DNA from: Candidatus Heteroruminococcus faecigallinarum
GTDB taxonomy: Bacteria > Bacillota > Clostridia > Oscillospirales > Ruminococcaceae
Direction: 5' to 3'
Length of the DNA: 64,000 nt
NCBI GenBank assembly: GCA_904387055.1
Contig: CAJFKV010000001.1
Location: 1 to 64,000 of the forward strand
Shown here piece by piece: positions 42,984 through 55,086 of the stretch. Below the pieces are notes generated by a model that ran no database searches, was not told where the DNA came from, and worked only from the letters and a program-made list of their open reading frames with translations. The translations under genes and the position numbers were made by a program. Numbering within the stretch: position 1 is the first letter of the stretch; every line of letters starts with the position of its first letter.

Positions 42984-44057
42984 TCAGCTGTACCGGCGGC
43001 CCTCCCCATCGGCAGCCAGGAGGGCCTGGTAAACGGCCTGGGGGGATACGGGGAAGGGCATGTTGTGGATGGGCGAGCCGGCGGAGCAAGCCTCCTCTGC
43101 CGCCTTCCGGAGCCCGGTTTCCCCACAGGGGGAGATCCCCAGCTGTTCCAGGGAACGGGGAAGGCCCACCTGTGCCAGGAAGGAAAAAACCTCCTCCCGC
43201 TCGGCCGCAGGCCCATCCTCCAAAAACAGCTGCACAACGGTGGAAAAGGCGACAATCTCCCCGTGGGAACAGCGGGACCGGCACTCCTCCAGGGTGATAA
43301 GGCCGTTGTGGATGGCGTGGGCGGCGGCGAGGCCCCCGCTTTCAAAGCCAATGCCGGAGAGAAGGGTGTTGGCTTCCACGATCCGTTCCACTGCCGGGGA
43401 CAGAACGCCCCGCTCCAGGTCCCTCTTGGCGGCGGCGCCGTCCGACTGGAGAACCTGCCAGCACCGATGGGCCAGCGCCAGGGCCGCGGCCGAGACCGGC
43501 TTGGTACAGGCGGCGGCACGGGCCTCAAACCAGGTGGAGAGGGCGTCCCCCATGCCGGAGACGGTGAGGCGGACCGGGCTTGCCGCGATGACCGCCGTGT
43601 CCATCACCACCAACTGGGGGTTGGAAGAGAGGGCAAGGTACCGGTCCAGAAGCCCTTCGTCGGTGTACAGAACCGAGAGCGCCGTGCAGGGGGCGTCGGT
43701 GGAGGCGGCGGTGGGGCAGACAGCCACCAGGAGCCGGGCAAGGTGGGCGGCGGCTTTGGCGGCGTCCAGAATCTTGCCGCCGCCGATGCCGATGACCAGG
43801 TTGCAGCGATGCTCTTCCAGCTTCCGCTGCAGGCGGTGTATCTGGGCCAGGGACGGCTCCCCCTGGAACTGGTCCATAACGGCAGCGGTTCCCTCCTTGG
43901 CGAAGCTTGCTTCCACCGAGGCTCCCATCCGCCGGTAGCCCCCGGGGCTGATGAGGACCAGCGCCCTGTCCCCCAGAGGGGCGGTGTGCTCCGCCAGCTG
44001 GGACAGAAGCCCCGGTCCCTGCAGGTATCGGCCGGGGGCGGAGAACTGAATGGACAT
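42984..44057 (-). CDS. gldA: Glycerol dehydrogenase (iron-type alcohol dehydrogenase)
   Basis: A 357-residue NAD-dependent polyol dehydrogenase of the GldA family that oxidises glycerol to dihydroxyacetone. The nucleotide-binding GIGGGKILDAAK (about 90-101), the TAASTDAPCTALSVLYT stretch and metal ligands in SGMGDALSTWFEAR (Asp) and AAAHAIHNGL (His) are visible. Length is normal. GGAGGAA lies before the ATG. It may be co-transcribed with the GNAT gene 27 bases upstream. Confidence 0.92.
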   Translation of the reverse strand: MSIQFSAPGRYLQGPGLLSQLAEHTAPLGDRALVLISPGGYRRMGASVEASFAKEGTAAVMDQFQGEPSLAQIHRLQRKLEEHRCNLVIGIGGGKILDAAKAAAHLARLLVAVCPTAASTDAPCTALSVLYTDEGLLDRYLALSSNPQLVVMDTAVIAASPVRLTVSGMGDALSTWFEARAAACTKPVSAAALALAHRCWQVLQSDGAAAKRDLERGVLSPAVERIVEANTLLSGIGFESGGLAAAHAIHNGLITLEECRSRCSHGEIVAFSTVVQLFLEDGPAAEREEVFSFLAQVGLPRSLEQLGISPCGETGLRKAAEEACSAGSPIHNMPFPVSPQAVYQALLAADGEGRRYS

Positions 44058-44084
44058 GGAAATTCCTCCTCTTCCTCTGCGCGG

Positions 44085-44534
44085 TTAGTCCAGGGGCTTG
44101 TCCTTCACCATCTGGACATAGTCCAGCACCTCGAACCCCAGCCGCTGGTACAGGGACTGGGCCCGGGGATTGGCGGCGGTCACCTCCAGACGGAGACGGG
44201 CCATCTCCCCATAGGTGTCAAACACCCACTGGAAGTACTGGTGCCCCAGGCCCCGCCCCCGGAACTCTTCCTTGAAGTAGAGCTCCTCCAGGAGGGCCAC
44301 CCGGCCGCCCACCTCGCAGGAGTAGGTAAAGGAGATCATGGCGTAGCCGGCAATCTGCCCATCCTCCTCCAGCACCAGGCCTTCCATCATCGGTTCTCCC
44401 TCCACCGCCGCCTGGAACGCCCGCTCGTGAACCGCCACAGGGAGCGCATGGCTGACGGCAGGGCTGTGGTAAAAGTCCTTCATCATGGCGATGCACGGAT
44501 CGTGATCGGCCGGGGTCATTCTGCGAATCTTCAT
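44085..44534 (-). CDS. GNAT-family N-acetyltransferase
   Basis: A 149-residue acetyltransferase. The acetyl-CoA loop appears as LYFKEEFRGRGLGHQYFQWV, followed by LRLEVTAANPRAQSLYQRLGFEV. The substrate is unknown. The ATG at 44534 lies nine bases after GGAGG and gives the usual MKIRRMTPADHDP start; an ATG eight codons earlier has no ribosome site. Confidence 0.9.
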   Translation of the reverse strand: MKIRRMTPADHDPCIAMMKDFYHSPAVSHALPVAVHERAFQAAVEGEPMMEGLVLEEDGQIAGYAMISFTYSCEVGGRVALLEELYFKEEFRGRGLGHQYFQWVFDTYGEMARLRLEVTAANPRAQSLYQRLGFEVLDYVQMVKDKPLD

Positions 44535-44640
44535 CTGGTTGATCCTCCATTTTTTCAATTAGCCGGAAAACAATCGCTTTCCTCCCTTATCATATCCAAA
44601 AGGGTCCCCCTTGGCAAGGGGGCCCGGTGTTATCGGGAAA

Positions 44641-44669
44641 TTGACAACAGCCGGGCGGAGGAGTATACT
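44641..44669 (+). promoter_or_regulatory. Promoter of the thiT leader
   Basis: A consensus TTGACA (44641-44646) and TATACT (44664-44669) are 17 bases apart, ending just before the TPP riboswitch. Confidence 0.8.
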
Positions 44670-44683
44670 ATCCCTTGAAGAGA

Positions 44684-44762
44684 ATACAGGGGTGCAGTAT
44701 GCTGAGAGAAGCGGTCGCTTCAACCCTTTAACCTGATCCAGGTAATGCTGGCGGAGGGAGAG
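44684..44762 (+). promoter_or_regulatory. TPP riboswitch (thiT)
   Basis: A near-consensus THI-box: ACAGGGGTGC, GCTGAGAGAAG, CAACCCTTTAACCTGATC, AGGTAATGCTGGCG and GAGGGA. It precedes the thiamin transporter gene. Confidence 0.97.
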
Positions 44763-44781
44763 AGATAGGGATCCGAATACT

Positions 44782-44817
44782 GCGCGCCGTCCTGGGGAGT
44801 GTCTCCGGGCGGCGCGT
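44782..44817 (+). terminator. TPP riboswitch terminator (thiT leader)
   Basis: GCGCGCCGTCC pairs with GGGCGGCGCG and is followed by TTTCCTGT. It lies 20 bases after the aptamer and before thiT, fitting riboswitch-controlled termination. Confidence 0.7.
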
Positions 44818-44872
44818 TTCCTGTATTCCAGAACAAGGAAAACCGGTTTATGGAAGAAAGGAAGGACGTTCT

Positions 44873-45436
44873 ATGTCATCTGTCAGGAAATTGCGGACCC
44901 TCACCGAATGCGCGCTGCTGGTGGCCATGGCGGTAGTGCTCAATTTTATCAAGTTTGCCCCTTGGCCCAACGGCGGCTCCATCACCCTGGGCGCCATGGT
45001 GCCCCTTGTGTATCTGTCCCTGCGCCATGGGTACAAATGGGGGCTGCTCTCCTCCTTTGTCTACAGCATTCTCCAGATGGCGCTGGACAGGGTCATTGTC
45101 CCGGCCGGAGAGAGCATCGGCCAATACCTGATGGTCGCCCTGCTGGACTATGTGATTGCCTACACGGTCCTGGGGCTGGCCAGCGTGTTTGCCCGTCCCT
45201 TTTCCAAGGAGACCACCGGCGCGGTTGTGGGAGCGGCTGCGGCCACCTGCCTGCGGTACGGATGCCACATCCTGTCCGGTATCCTCATCTGGGGGGCCTA
45301 TGCCCCGGAAGGGATGCCGGTGTGGCTCTATTCGGTCGTCTATAACGGCAGCTACATGATTCCCGAGATCATCATCACCGCGGTTCTCACCGGGCTGCTG
45401 GTGAAATTTGTTCCGGCCAAGGGAAAAATTGCCTAG
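44873..45436 (+). CDS. thiT: Thiamin ECF transporter S component ThiT
   Basis: A 187-residue membrane protein with six hydrophobic segments, the substrate-binding subunit of the thiamin ECF importer. Hallmarks are FAPWPNGGSITLGAMVPLVY in loop 1, YKWGLLSSFVYSILQM, and the C-terminal GAYAPEGMPVWLYSVVYNGSY loop, whose tryptophan and tyrosine residues line the thiamin pocket in known ThiT proteins. It is controlled by the preceding TPP riboswitch and works with an ECF module encoded elsewhere. It is the closer ThiT match of the two in this window. Confidence 0.95.
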   Translation: MSSVRKLRTLTECALLVAMAVVLNFIKFAPWPNGGSITLGAMVPLVYLSLRHGYKWGLLSSFVYSILQMALDRVIVPAGESIGQYLMVALLDYVIAYTVLGLASVFARPFSKETTGAVVGAAAATCLRYGCHILSGILIWGAYAPEGMPVWLYSVVYNGSYMIPEIIITAVLTGLLVKFVPAKGKIA

Positions 45437-45513
45437 TAGAACTCCCCCGTTTTCTGCGCATTTTGGGAAATGTGGATAAAATTTTTAGACAAAAGCGGGG
45501 GGGTGTACGGATA

Positions 45514-45542
45514 TTGAAATTGCTGTCCGGATGGTATATACT
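45514..45542 (+). promoter_or_regulatory. Promoter of traX-like gene
   Basis: TTGAAA (45514-45519) and TATACT (45537-45542) are 17 bases apart, about 60 bases before the start codon. Confidence 0.7.
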
Positions 45543-45600
45543 GTTCCCCGGTCCCGCCATGTAACGGCAGAACCGACTATCCATCCTGGAGGAATTGCCC

Positions 45601-46323
45601 ATGAACACAGAAGCATTGCCAAAACTGAAAACCAACCTGGATACCGATTTTCTCAAGCTGGTTGCCATCCTTTCCATGGTGGTGGACCATACGGGATCGG
45701 TGTTCTTTCCCCAGTATCCGGTTTTCCGATGGATTGGACGGATGGCGTTCCCCATCTTCGCCTATTGCCTGACGGTGGGGATGCTGTATACCCATGACAT
45801 CAAGAAGTACCTGGGCCGCCTGGGGGTGTTTGCGCTGGTATCCCAGCCCTTTTGGATCCTGGCCTTCAACAGCGACGACATTTTGGGGAACCTGTTCAAC
45901 CTGAACATCTTCTTTACCCTGCTGGTGAGCCTGTGGACGGTGTGGGGCTTTTCCCAGAGGAAATGGTGGATCTTTGTAGCGGGCCTGGTGATTACCGCCG
46001 CCGTCAACCTGGATTATTCCTACACCGGCATCATCCTGATGCTGATCTTCTATCTGTGCCGGCAGCGGCCGGCGCTGGGGGCAGCGCTGTACACCGCCAG
46101 CTATCTAACCGCCCTGTGGGGCGGGTATCTGGAGGATCCCCTGGCCCTGGTGGTGGGGGGACACCCCATCGGGTTTGAGATCTTTGCCCTGCTCAGCCTG
46201 CCCCTCATCTTCCTGTGTACTCATACAGGGGTCAAGATCAACAAGTGGTTCTTCTACTGGTTCTATCCGGCCCATCTGCTGGTTCTGTTCCTGCTCCAGC
46301 TGGTGGTACCCGTCGTGGGATAA
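45601..46323 (+). CDS. TraX-family membrane protein
   Basis: A 240-residue polytopic membrane protein of the TraX family (LDTDFLKLVAILSMVVDHTG, then YPVFRWIGRMAFPIFAYCL). The F-plasmid TraX acetylates pilin; chromosomal relatives in Firmicutes are thought to be membrane acyltransferases of unknown substrate. No conjugation genes are nearby. GGAGGAATTGCCC precedes the ATG at 45601. Confidence 0.88.
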   Translation: MNTEALPKLKTNLDTDFLKLVAILSMVVDHTGSVFFPQYPVFRWIGRMAFPIFAYCLTVGMLYTHDIKKYLGRLGVFALVSQPFWILAFNSDDILGNLFNLNIFFTLLVSLWTVWGFSQRKWWIFVAGLVITAAVNLDYSYTGIILMLIFYLCRQRPALGAALYTASYLTALWGGYLEDPLALVVGGHPIGFEIFALLSLPLIFLCTHTGVKINKWFFYWFYPAHLLVLFLLQLVVPVVG

Positions 46324-46335
46324 GAGAGTTTATCC

Positions 46336-46376
46336 GCCAAGAGGCCGGCCATCTGTTCGATGGCCGGCCTCTTGGC
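46336..46376. terminator. Bidirectional terminator
   Basis: GCCAAGAGGCCGGCCATC pairs exactly with GATGGCCGGCCTCTTGGC around a five-base loop. It lies between the convergent TraX and small minus-strand gene. There is no long T-run. Confidence 0.75.
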
Positions 46377-46385
46377 GTCTGTAGC

Positions 46386-46604
46386 CTACAGACGCCGCAG
46401 CTGCTCCAGGATGGACTCCACCCGATGGCGCGGCAGCCATCCGGCCCCCAGGGCAATCGCCCGCTCCAGGCTCATCTCCCGGCCCATGGCGATCATAGGA
46501 TGATGGGCCAGGATGGGCAGCTCCCGCAGCAGCAGCCGCCGGGCGGCAGGATGGTCCAGCAGCTCCCCCATGGTAATTTGGTTCTCCCGCAGATTCACAG
46601 CCAT
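46386..46604 (-). CDS. Small hypothetical protein
   Basis: A 72-residue protein with no assigned function. The sequence ITMGELLDHPAARRLLLRELP, then PMIAMGREMSLERAIALG, resembles short helical domains found alone or at protein ends in Clostridia. AAAGGAG lies close before the ATG at 46604 and is better spaced for a GTG at 46598. It reads away from hprK and towards a terminator. Confidence 0.6.
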   Translation of the reverse strand: MAVNLRENQITMGELLDHPAARRLLLRELPILAHHPMIAMGREMSLERAIALGAGWLPRHRVESILEQLRRL

Positions 46605-46764
46605 CACTCCTTTCCCTGATGATAGTGTATGGGAAAGAGGGGAAAAGGGTGTCTCCTGGGAAAAGAAAGGGGAGGACAGGGGCGCTGGGCGGTGCAGAGG
46701 GTTACCTGCCGGAAAAGCAACTAAAATGGGACGGCAAAGTTGGTCGACATTTTGGGAAGAGTGA

Positions 46765-46793
46765 TTGCAAGGACTGGCAGATTCGGGTATAAT
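46765..46793 (+). promoter_or_regulatory. Promoter of hprK
   Basis: TTGCAA (46765-46770) and an exact TATAAT (46788-46793) are 17 bases apart, about 60 bases before the hprK start codon. Confidence 0.75.
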
Positions 46794-46853
46794 ATCCTTA
46801 AACGCGATTTTTTCACCTTTGGTGTACCAACGACATGACGATGGAGGCGGAAC

Positions 46854-47816
46854 ATGAATACTCGGTTTTCTGTGGCATTGTCCCGAATTGTAAATGAATT
46901 CAAGCTGGAGGTCATCTATTCCCCGGTTCCCCCCGAGCAGCTGAAGATCAGCACCGAGGCGGTCAACCGGCCCGGCCTGCAGCTGGGAGGGTTCTATGGC
47001 TACTACGATGTGGACCGCATCCAGATCATCGGCAAGGCGGAGTGTGCCTATATGGAGCAGATGGCCCCGGAGGAGCGGGCCGCCCGCATCGATGAATTCA
47101 TGCAGCACAATCCGCCGGTGATCATCTTCTGCAACGAGACGGTACCGCCGGAGGAATTTGTGGAGGCGGCCCGGAAATATAAGATTGCGGTTCTTTCCAC
47201 CCATGAGCAGACCTCCAGCTTTACCTCGGCCCTCATTGCTCTGCTCAATGTGGAGCTGGCCCCCCGCATCACCCGTCACGGCGTGCTGGTGGAGGTGTAC
47301 GGCGAGGGTATCCTGCTGCTGGGGGACAGCGGCGTGGGAAAGAGCGAGACGGCCATCGAGCTGGTCAAGCGCGGCCACCGCCTGATTGCCGACGATGCGG
47401 TGGAGATCCGCCGGGTCTCCAGCAAGACGCTGGTGGGCTCTTCCCCGGAGAATATCCGCCACTTCCTGGAGCTGCGGGGCGTGGGAATCATCAATGTGCG
47501 CCGGCTGTTTGGTATGGGCGCCGTCAAGATGACCGAGAAGATCGACGTGGTGGTCCAGCTGGAGCCCTGGGATCAGAAGAAGGTTTACGACCGAATGGGT
47601 GTAGACAGCGAAACCACCGATATTCTAGGTTTGAACGTTCCCCTGCTCACCATCCCCGTGAAGCCCGGGCGGAATCTGGCCATCATCATCGAGGTGGCCG
47701 CCATGAACAACCGCCAGAAGAAGATGGGCTACAACGCTGCCGCCGAGCTGTTGGAGCGCCTGGGGATGGGGGACGACATTCCCCCGGAGATAAACACAGA
47801 CTGGAACCAATTCTAA
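46854..47816 (+). CDS. hprK: HPr kinase/phosphorylase
   Basis: A 320-residue bifunctional enzyme that phosphorylates and dephosphorylates HPr at its regulatory serine, linking sugar status to carbon catabolite control. The N-terminal domain (1-130) is followed by the catalytic core with Walker A GDSGVGKSETAIE (about 153-165), RLIADDAVEIRR and the signature ELRGVGIINVRRLFG (about 203-217). Length and motifs are complete. GGAGGCGG precedes the ATG. It is the first of a run of core genes in the same direction. Confidence 0.97.
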   Translation: MNTRFSVALSRIVNEFKLEVIYSPVPPEQLKISTEAVNRPGLQLGGFYGYYDVDRIQIIGKAECAYMEQMAPEERAARIDEFMQHNPPVIIFCNETVPPEEFVEAARKYKIAVLSTHEQTSSFTSALIALLNVELAPRITRHGVLVEVYGEGILLLGDSGVGKSETAIELVKRGHRLIADDAVEIRRVSSKTLVGSSPENIRHFLELRGVGIINVRRLFGMGAVKMTEKIDVVVQLEPWDQKKVYDRMGVDSETTDILGLNVPLLTIPVKPGRNLAIIIEVAAMNNRQKKMGYNAAAELLERLGMGDDIPPEINTDWNQF

Positions 47817-47889
47817 AGGAACGAGGAAGGGCGGGCTGTTCCGTCCTTCTTTCCATGTAGTACCGACTTATAAAGGAGCTGCTTTCGCC

Positions 47890-48615
47890 ATGAAGATTTG
47901 TGCCGATACCCACACCCACACCATCGCCTGCCAGCATGCCTACAGCACCCTTCTGGAGAATGTGGCCTGGGCAAAGAAAATCGGCCTACGGGCCATTGCC
48001 AATACGGAACACGCCCCCTCCATCTCGGGAGCACCCTTCATCTGGTATATCACCAACCAGAAGATTATCCCCGAGGTGATCGACGGCGTCATCGTCCTCA
48101 AAGGGGTGGAGGCCAATGTACTGGATTGGGAGGGGCATCTGGATGTGAGCGACGAGCGCCTGGCCAAGCTGGACTGGGTGATCGCCTCCTGCCATGTGGA
48201 CTGCCTGACCCCGGGCACCGTGGAGGAACACACCCGCGCCTATCTCAAGCTGGCGGAAAACCCCCATGTGGATGTCATCGGCCACTGCGGCGACGAGCGG
48301 TTCCGTTTTGATTACGAGCGGGTGATTCCGGTGTTCGGCCGGGAGGGAAAGATTGTGGAGATCAACAACCACTCCTTTGCCATCCGCCCCGGGTCCGCCG
48401 AGAACTGCCGGGAGATTGCCCTCCTGTGCAAAAAGCACGGGGTGCGGGTGGTGGTCAACACCGACGCGCATTTTGCCATGGAAATCGGCCAGGTGCCCCA
48501 GGCCTTGGCGATGCTGGAGAGCATCGATTTTCCCGAGGAGCTGGTGGTCAATGCCGATTTTGACCGGTTTCTTGCCCTCGCCAGGGAGAAATCCGGGCGA
48601 AGATTCATAGACTAG
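47890..48615 (+). CDS. PHP-domain phosphoesterase (YcdX-like)
   Basis: A 241-residue PHP-domain metalloenzyme. Metal ligands are seen in ADTHTHTIACQHAYS (about 5-19), NTEHAP, HCGDERF and NTDAHF near the C-terminus. YcdX-type proteins are trinuclear metal phosphoesterases with uncertain substrates. It lies 73 bases after hprK and 45 before murB, and may be co-transcribed. Confidence 0.9.
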   Translation: MKICADTHTHTIACQHAYSTLLENVAWAKKIGLRAIANTEHAPSISGAPFIWYITNQKIIPEVIDGVIVLKGVEANVLDWEGHLDVSDERLAKLDWVIASCHVDCLTPGTVEEHTRAYLKLAENPHVDVIGHCGDERFRFDYERVIPVFGREGKIVEINNHSFAIRPGSAENCREIALLCKKHGVRVVVNTDAHFAMEIGQVPQALAMLESIDFPEELVVNADFDRFLALAREKSGRRFID

Positions 48616-48660
48616 GGTCAAGAAGGAAAAACGCGTAATCCGCGCCCAAGGAGGATCCCA

Positions 48661-49572
48661 ATGAGTAAACGGTTAACGGTTCTGGAGGAATACTGCCAGA
48701 GAATCGGCTGTCCCTACACCTGGGGGGAACCAATGGCCAGCCATACCACCTTCAAAATTGGCGGCGCCGCAGACCTGTTTGTGCAGCCAACCAGCGAGTT
48801 CCAGATCATGCTCCTGCTGGGGGCAGCGGCAAAGGAGAGAACTCCGGTTACTGTGGTGGGCCGGGGTTCCAATCTTCTGGTTGCGGACGAAGGGATTCGA
48901 GGGATGGTCCTCTGTTTGGGGGAGGGCTTTGGGAAAATTCGTCTGGAGGATGGAGGCCGGTTGGTCTGCCAGGCGGGGGCGTCGCTGGCGTCGGTCTGCA
49001 AGGCAGCCATGGAGCACAGCCTTACAGGCTTGGAATTTGCCTGGGGGATTCCCGGCACCATTGGCGGAGCGGTGGTGATGAATGCCGGCGCCTACGGCGG
49101 GGAGATGAAGGACGTGGTAACCCGGGTCTGCCATCTGACCATGGAGGGCACGGCGGGAGAACTGGCCGGCCCCAAGCTGGACTTTGCCTACCGCCACAGC
49201 GCCTACAGCGACCAGACGGCCTGCGTAACCCAGGTGACGGTTCAGCTACAGCCGGGGGACCGGGAGGAGATCCGGGCCAGAATGAAGGAGATCGGCGCCC
49301 GCCGCACCGACAAGCAGCCCCTGGAGTGGCCCAGCGCCGGCAGTACCTTCAAGCGGCCTGCCCAGGGATACGCCTCGGCGCTGATCGACCAGTGTGGATT
49401 GAAGGGTCTGCGGGTAGGGGGGGCCCAGGTAAGCGAGAAGCATGCCGGTTTTATCATCAATACCGGCGGCGCCACCTGTGCGGATGTGGTGGAGCTGATG
49501 ACCCAGGTGCGGGAGGAAGTGTTCCGGCAGAAGCAGGTGCTCCTGGAGCCGGAGGTAAAGGTCCTGCGGTAG
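48661..49572 (+). CDS. murB: UDP-N-acetylenolpyruvoylglucosamine reductase
   Basis: The 303-residue flavoprotein that reduces UDP-GlcNAc-enolpyruvate to UDP-MurNAc in peptidoglycan synthesis. FAD-binding motifs HTTFKIGGAADLF, VVGRGSNLLVADEG and GIPGTIGGAVVMNAGAYGGE are clear, as are the Gram-positive-type PSAGSTFKRP and the catalytic glutamate region near the end. AAGGAGG precedes the ATG. The order murB-rapZ-whiA is typical of Firmicutes. Confidence 0.97.
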   Translation: MSKRLTVLEEYCQRIGCPYTWGEPMASHTTFKIGGAADLFVQPTSEFQIMLLLGAAAKERTPVTVVGRGSNLLVADEGIRGMVLCLGEGFGKIRLEDGGRLVCQAGASLASVCKAAMEHSLTGLEFAWGIPGTIGGAVVMNAGAYGGEMKDVVTRVCHLTMEGTAGELAGPKLDFAYRHSAYSDQTACVTQVTVQLQPGDREEIRARMKEIGARRTDKQPLEWPSAGSTFKRPAQGYASALIDQCGLKGLRVGGAQVSEKHAGFIINTGGATCADVVELMTQVREEVFRQKQVLLEPEVKVLR

Positions 49573-49622
49573 GTAGGAAGGATCGGGACAGCAGGGGAGA
49601 AGAGACAGAAGGAGGAATCGCG

Positions 49623-50474
49623 GTGGAATTGATCCTGGTGACGGGAATGTCGGGAGCGGGAAAATCGGTGGCCATCAACGCCTTGGAGGATGTGGGGTTC
49701 TTTTGTGTAGACAACATCCCCGCCAGTCTTGCCGCCAAGTTTGTGGAGCTGTGCACCGGCGCCGATTCCACCTTCTCCCGGGTGGCCATCGTGGTGGACA
49801 TCCGCAGCCGGGAGCACCATCAGGAGCTGTGCAGCTGCTTCCGGGAGCTGCAGCAGAAGGAAACGCCCTACCAGCTTCTGTTTCTGGATTGCGACGACTC
49901 CACCATCCATCACCGGTATAAAGAAACCCGCCGCAAGCATCCCCTGGTCAAGGAGGGGGTCTCCATGGAGGAGGCCCTCCAAACGGAGCGCCAGTATCTC
50001 CAGGAGGCCAGGCTTCAGGCCGATTATGTCATCGACACCAGCCTTCTCACTGCCTCCCAGCTGCGGGACCGGATCTTTACGGTTTTCTCGGGCCAAAGCT
50101 CCACCATGATGGTGAGCTGCCTGTCCTTCGGATTCAAGCACGGCCTCCCGCCGGAAGCGGACCTGGTCTTTGACCTGCGCAGCCTGCCCAACCCCTTTTA
50201 CCAGCCGGAGCTCCGGGACAAGACCGGCCTGGACCAGCCGGTGGCGGACTATGTCCTCGCCTTCCCCCAGGCCCAGGAGCTGTTGAAAAAGCTGCGGGAG
50301 CTGTGCGATTTCCTGCTGGACATGGCCCAGCAGGAGGGAAGAAGCCAGTACACCATCGCGGTGGGCTGCACGGGCGGGCATCACCGGTCGGTGGTATTTG
50401 CCCATCAGCTCGGGGAATGGTTCCGCCAGGCGGGGCGGCGGGTGGTGGTAAACCATCGGGATATTTCACGGTAG
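49623..50474 (+). CDS. rapZ: RapZ/YvcJ nucleotide-binding adapter protein
   Basis: A 283-residue P-loop protein of the RapZ/YvcJ family. Walker A GMSGAGKSVAINALED is at residues 8-23, DNIPASL follows, and the C-terminal domain ends with GCTGGHHRSVVFA. In E. coli it regulates amino-sugar synthesis through small RNAs; in Bacillus the role is less defined. The start is a GTG at 49623 behind AGGAGGAATCGCG; residues upstream of it have no family similarity. It precedes whiA by 16 bases, but no yvcK/glmR gene lies between them. Confidence 0.95.
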   Translation: MELILVTGMSGAGKSVAINALEDVGFFCVDNIPASLAAKFVELCTGADSTFSRVAIVVDIRSREHHQELCSCFRELQQKETPYQLLFLDCDDSTIHHRYKETRRKHPLVKEGVSMEEALQTERQYLQEARLQADYVIDTSLLTASQLRDRIFTVFSGQSSTMMVSCLSFGFKHGLPPEADLVFDLRSLPNPFYQPELRDKTGLDQPVADYVLAFPQAQELLKKLRELCDFLLDMAQQEGRSQYTIAVGCTGGHHRSVVFAHQLGEWFRQAGRRVVVNHRDISR

Positions 50475-50490
50475 GAGGGAGACGGCACCC

Positions 50491-51405
50491 ATGTCCTTTG
50501 CCTGGCAATACAAAGACGCCATTATGGACAACAAGGTCCTATGGACCAAGCACAAGCAGGCCTTCGCCTATGGGATGCTTCTGCTGGGGCGGCGGTTCGA
50601 TGGAGAACGGATGGAGATGGTGACGGAACACCAAGGGGCCGCCCGCCTCTATGCCGACCTGGTTTCCAGCCTGGCCGGCCTTCGGGGAAGCATCACCATC
50701 ACCAGCCGGACCCGGGGCGGACGGGAAACTTTTACTGTAAAGGTTGATACCGTTACAGATAGAAAGCGGGTGCTGGAGCGGTTTGGACAGGAGGGAGACC
50801 GGCTCAACCGGGAGAACCTTCCCGGGGAGGAGGATCTGCGCGCCTTTGTGGCGGGGGCATTTCTCTCCTGCGGCAACCTGAACGATCCGCAAAAAAGCTA
50901 CCGCCTGGAGTTTGTCATCCCCCGGGAAGGCTTGCTGGGGGATTTCGGCCAGCTGCTGCAGGAGCTGGGCTTTTCCCCGCGGCTCACCATCCGGCGGGGA
51001 GTCCCCACCGTCTATTTCCGGGACAGCGAGGAGGTGGCCGATCTGATGACCCTCACCGGGGCAGGCCGGCTTTCCTTGGAGCTGGTGGAGGTGAAGATCC
51101 TCAAGGAGATGCGCAACCGGACCAACCGGGTCACCAACTGTGACTTTGCCAATCTGGACAAGACCATCAATGCCGCCGCCGCCCAGGTGGAGCAGATCCG
51201 CCTGATCTACGACCGGCTGGGGGAGGAGGCCCTTCCCGAGGAGCTGCGGGCGCTGGCCGCGCTGCGGCTGGAGAATCCGGAGGCTTCCCTGCGGGATTTG
51301 GGGGAGATGATGGACCCGCCCCTTTCCCGGTCGGGGGTCAACCACCGGCTGAAGCGGATCGAGGCCATTGCCCGGGGAATTGCCCAGGGAGAAGAAATCG
51401 AATGA
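50491..51405 (+). CDS. whiA: WhiA-family DNA-binding protein
   Basis: A 304-residue WhiA protein: an N-terminal LAGLIDADG-like region with AFVAGAFLSCGNLNDPQKSYRLEF (about 117-140) and a C-terminal helix-turn-helix (ASLRDLGEMMDPPLSRSGVNHRLKRI). WhiA controls sporulation genes in actinobacteria and influences cell division in Bacillus. The catalytic acids of homing endonucleases are absent, as usual. It is downstream of rapZ and ends 17 bases before dnaE. Confidence 0.95.
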   Translation: MSFAWQYKDAIMDNKVLWTKHKQAFAYGMLLLGRRFDGERMEMVTEHQGAARLYADLVSSLAGLRGSITITSRTRGGRETFTVKVDTVTDRKRVLERFGQEGDRLNRENLPGEEDLRAFVAGAFLSCGNLNDPQKSYRLEFVIPREGLLGDFGQLLQELGFSPRLTIRRGVPTVYFRDSEEVADLMTLTGAGRLSLELVEVKILKEMRNRTNRVTNCDFANLDKTINAAAAQVEQIRLIYDRLGEEALPEELRALAALRLENPEASLRDLGEMMDPPLSRSGVNHRLKRIEAIARGIAQGEEIE

Positions 51406-51421
51406 CAGGAGGCCGGCGCCG

Positions 51422-54967
<3,546 letters not shown>

Positions 54968-54982
54968 GAAGGGGAGACCCCC

Positions 54983-55011
54983 TATACAAACAAGAAATCT
55001 TGGGGTATAAT
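54983..55011 (+). promoter_or_regulatory. Promoter of pfkA
   Basis: An exact TATAAT (55006-55011) has a weak TATACA (54983-54988) 17 bases upstream. It lies in the 119-base gap between dnaE and pfkA. Confidence 0.6.
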
Positions 55012-55086
55012 TTCAAAGGAACCATTTAGAAATATGAAAGCTCTCCCTGGAGGGAGAGATCGACAGGGTTGCAAGGAGGCAGCAGC

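Noticed and set aside
46605..47462. Minus-strand extension of the 72-residue gene into hprK
   Set aside because: The extended frame is antisense to hprK; only the end at 46386-46604 has a ribosome site and plausible composition.
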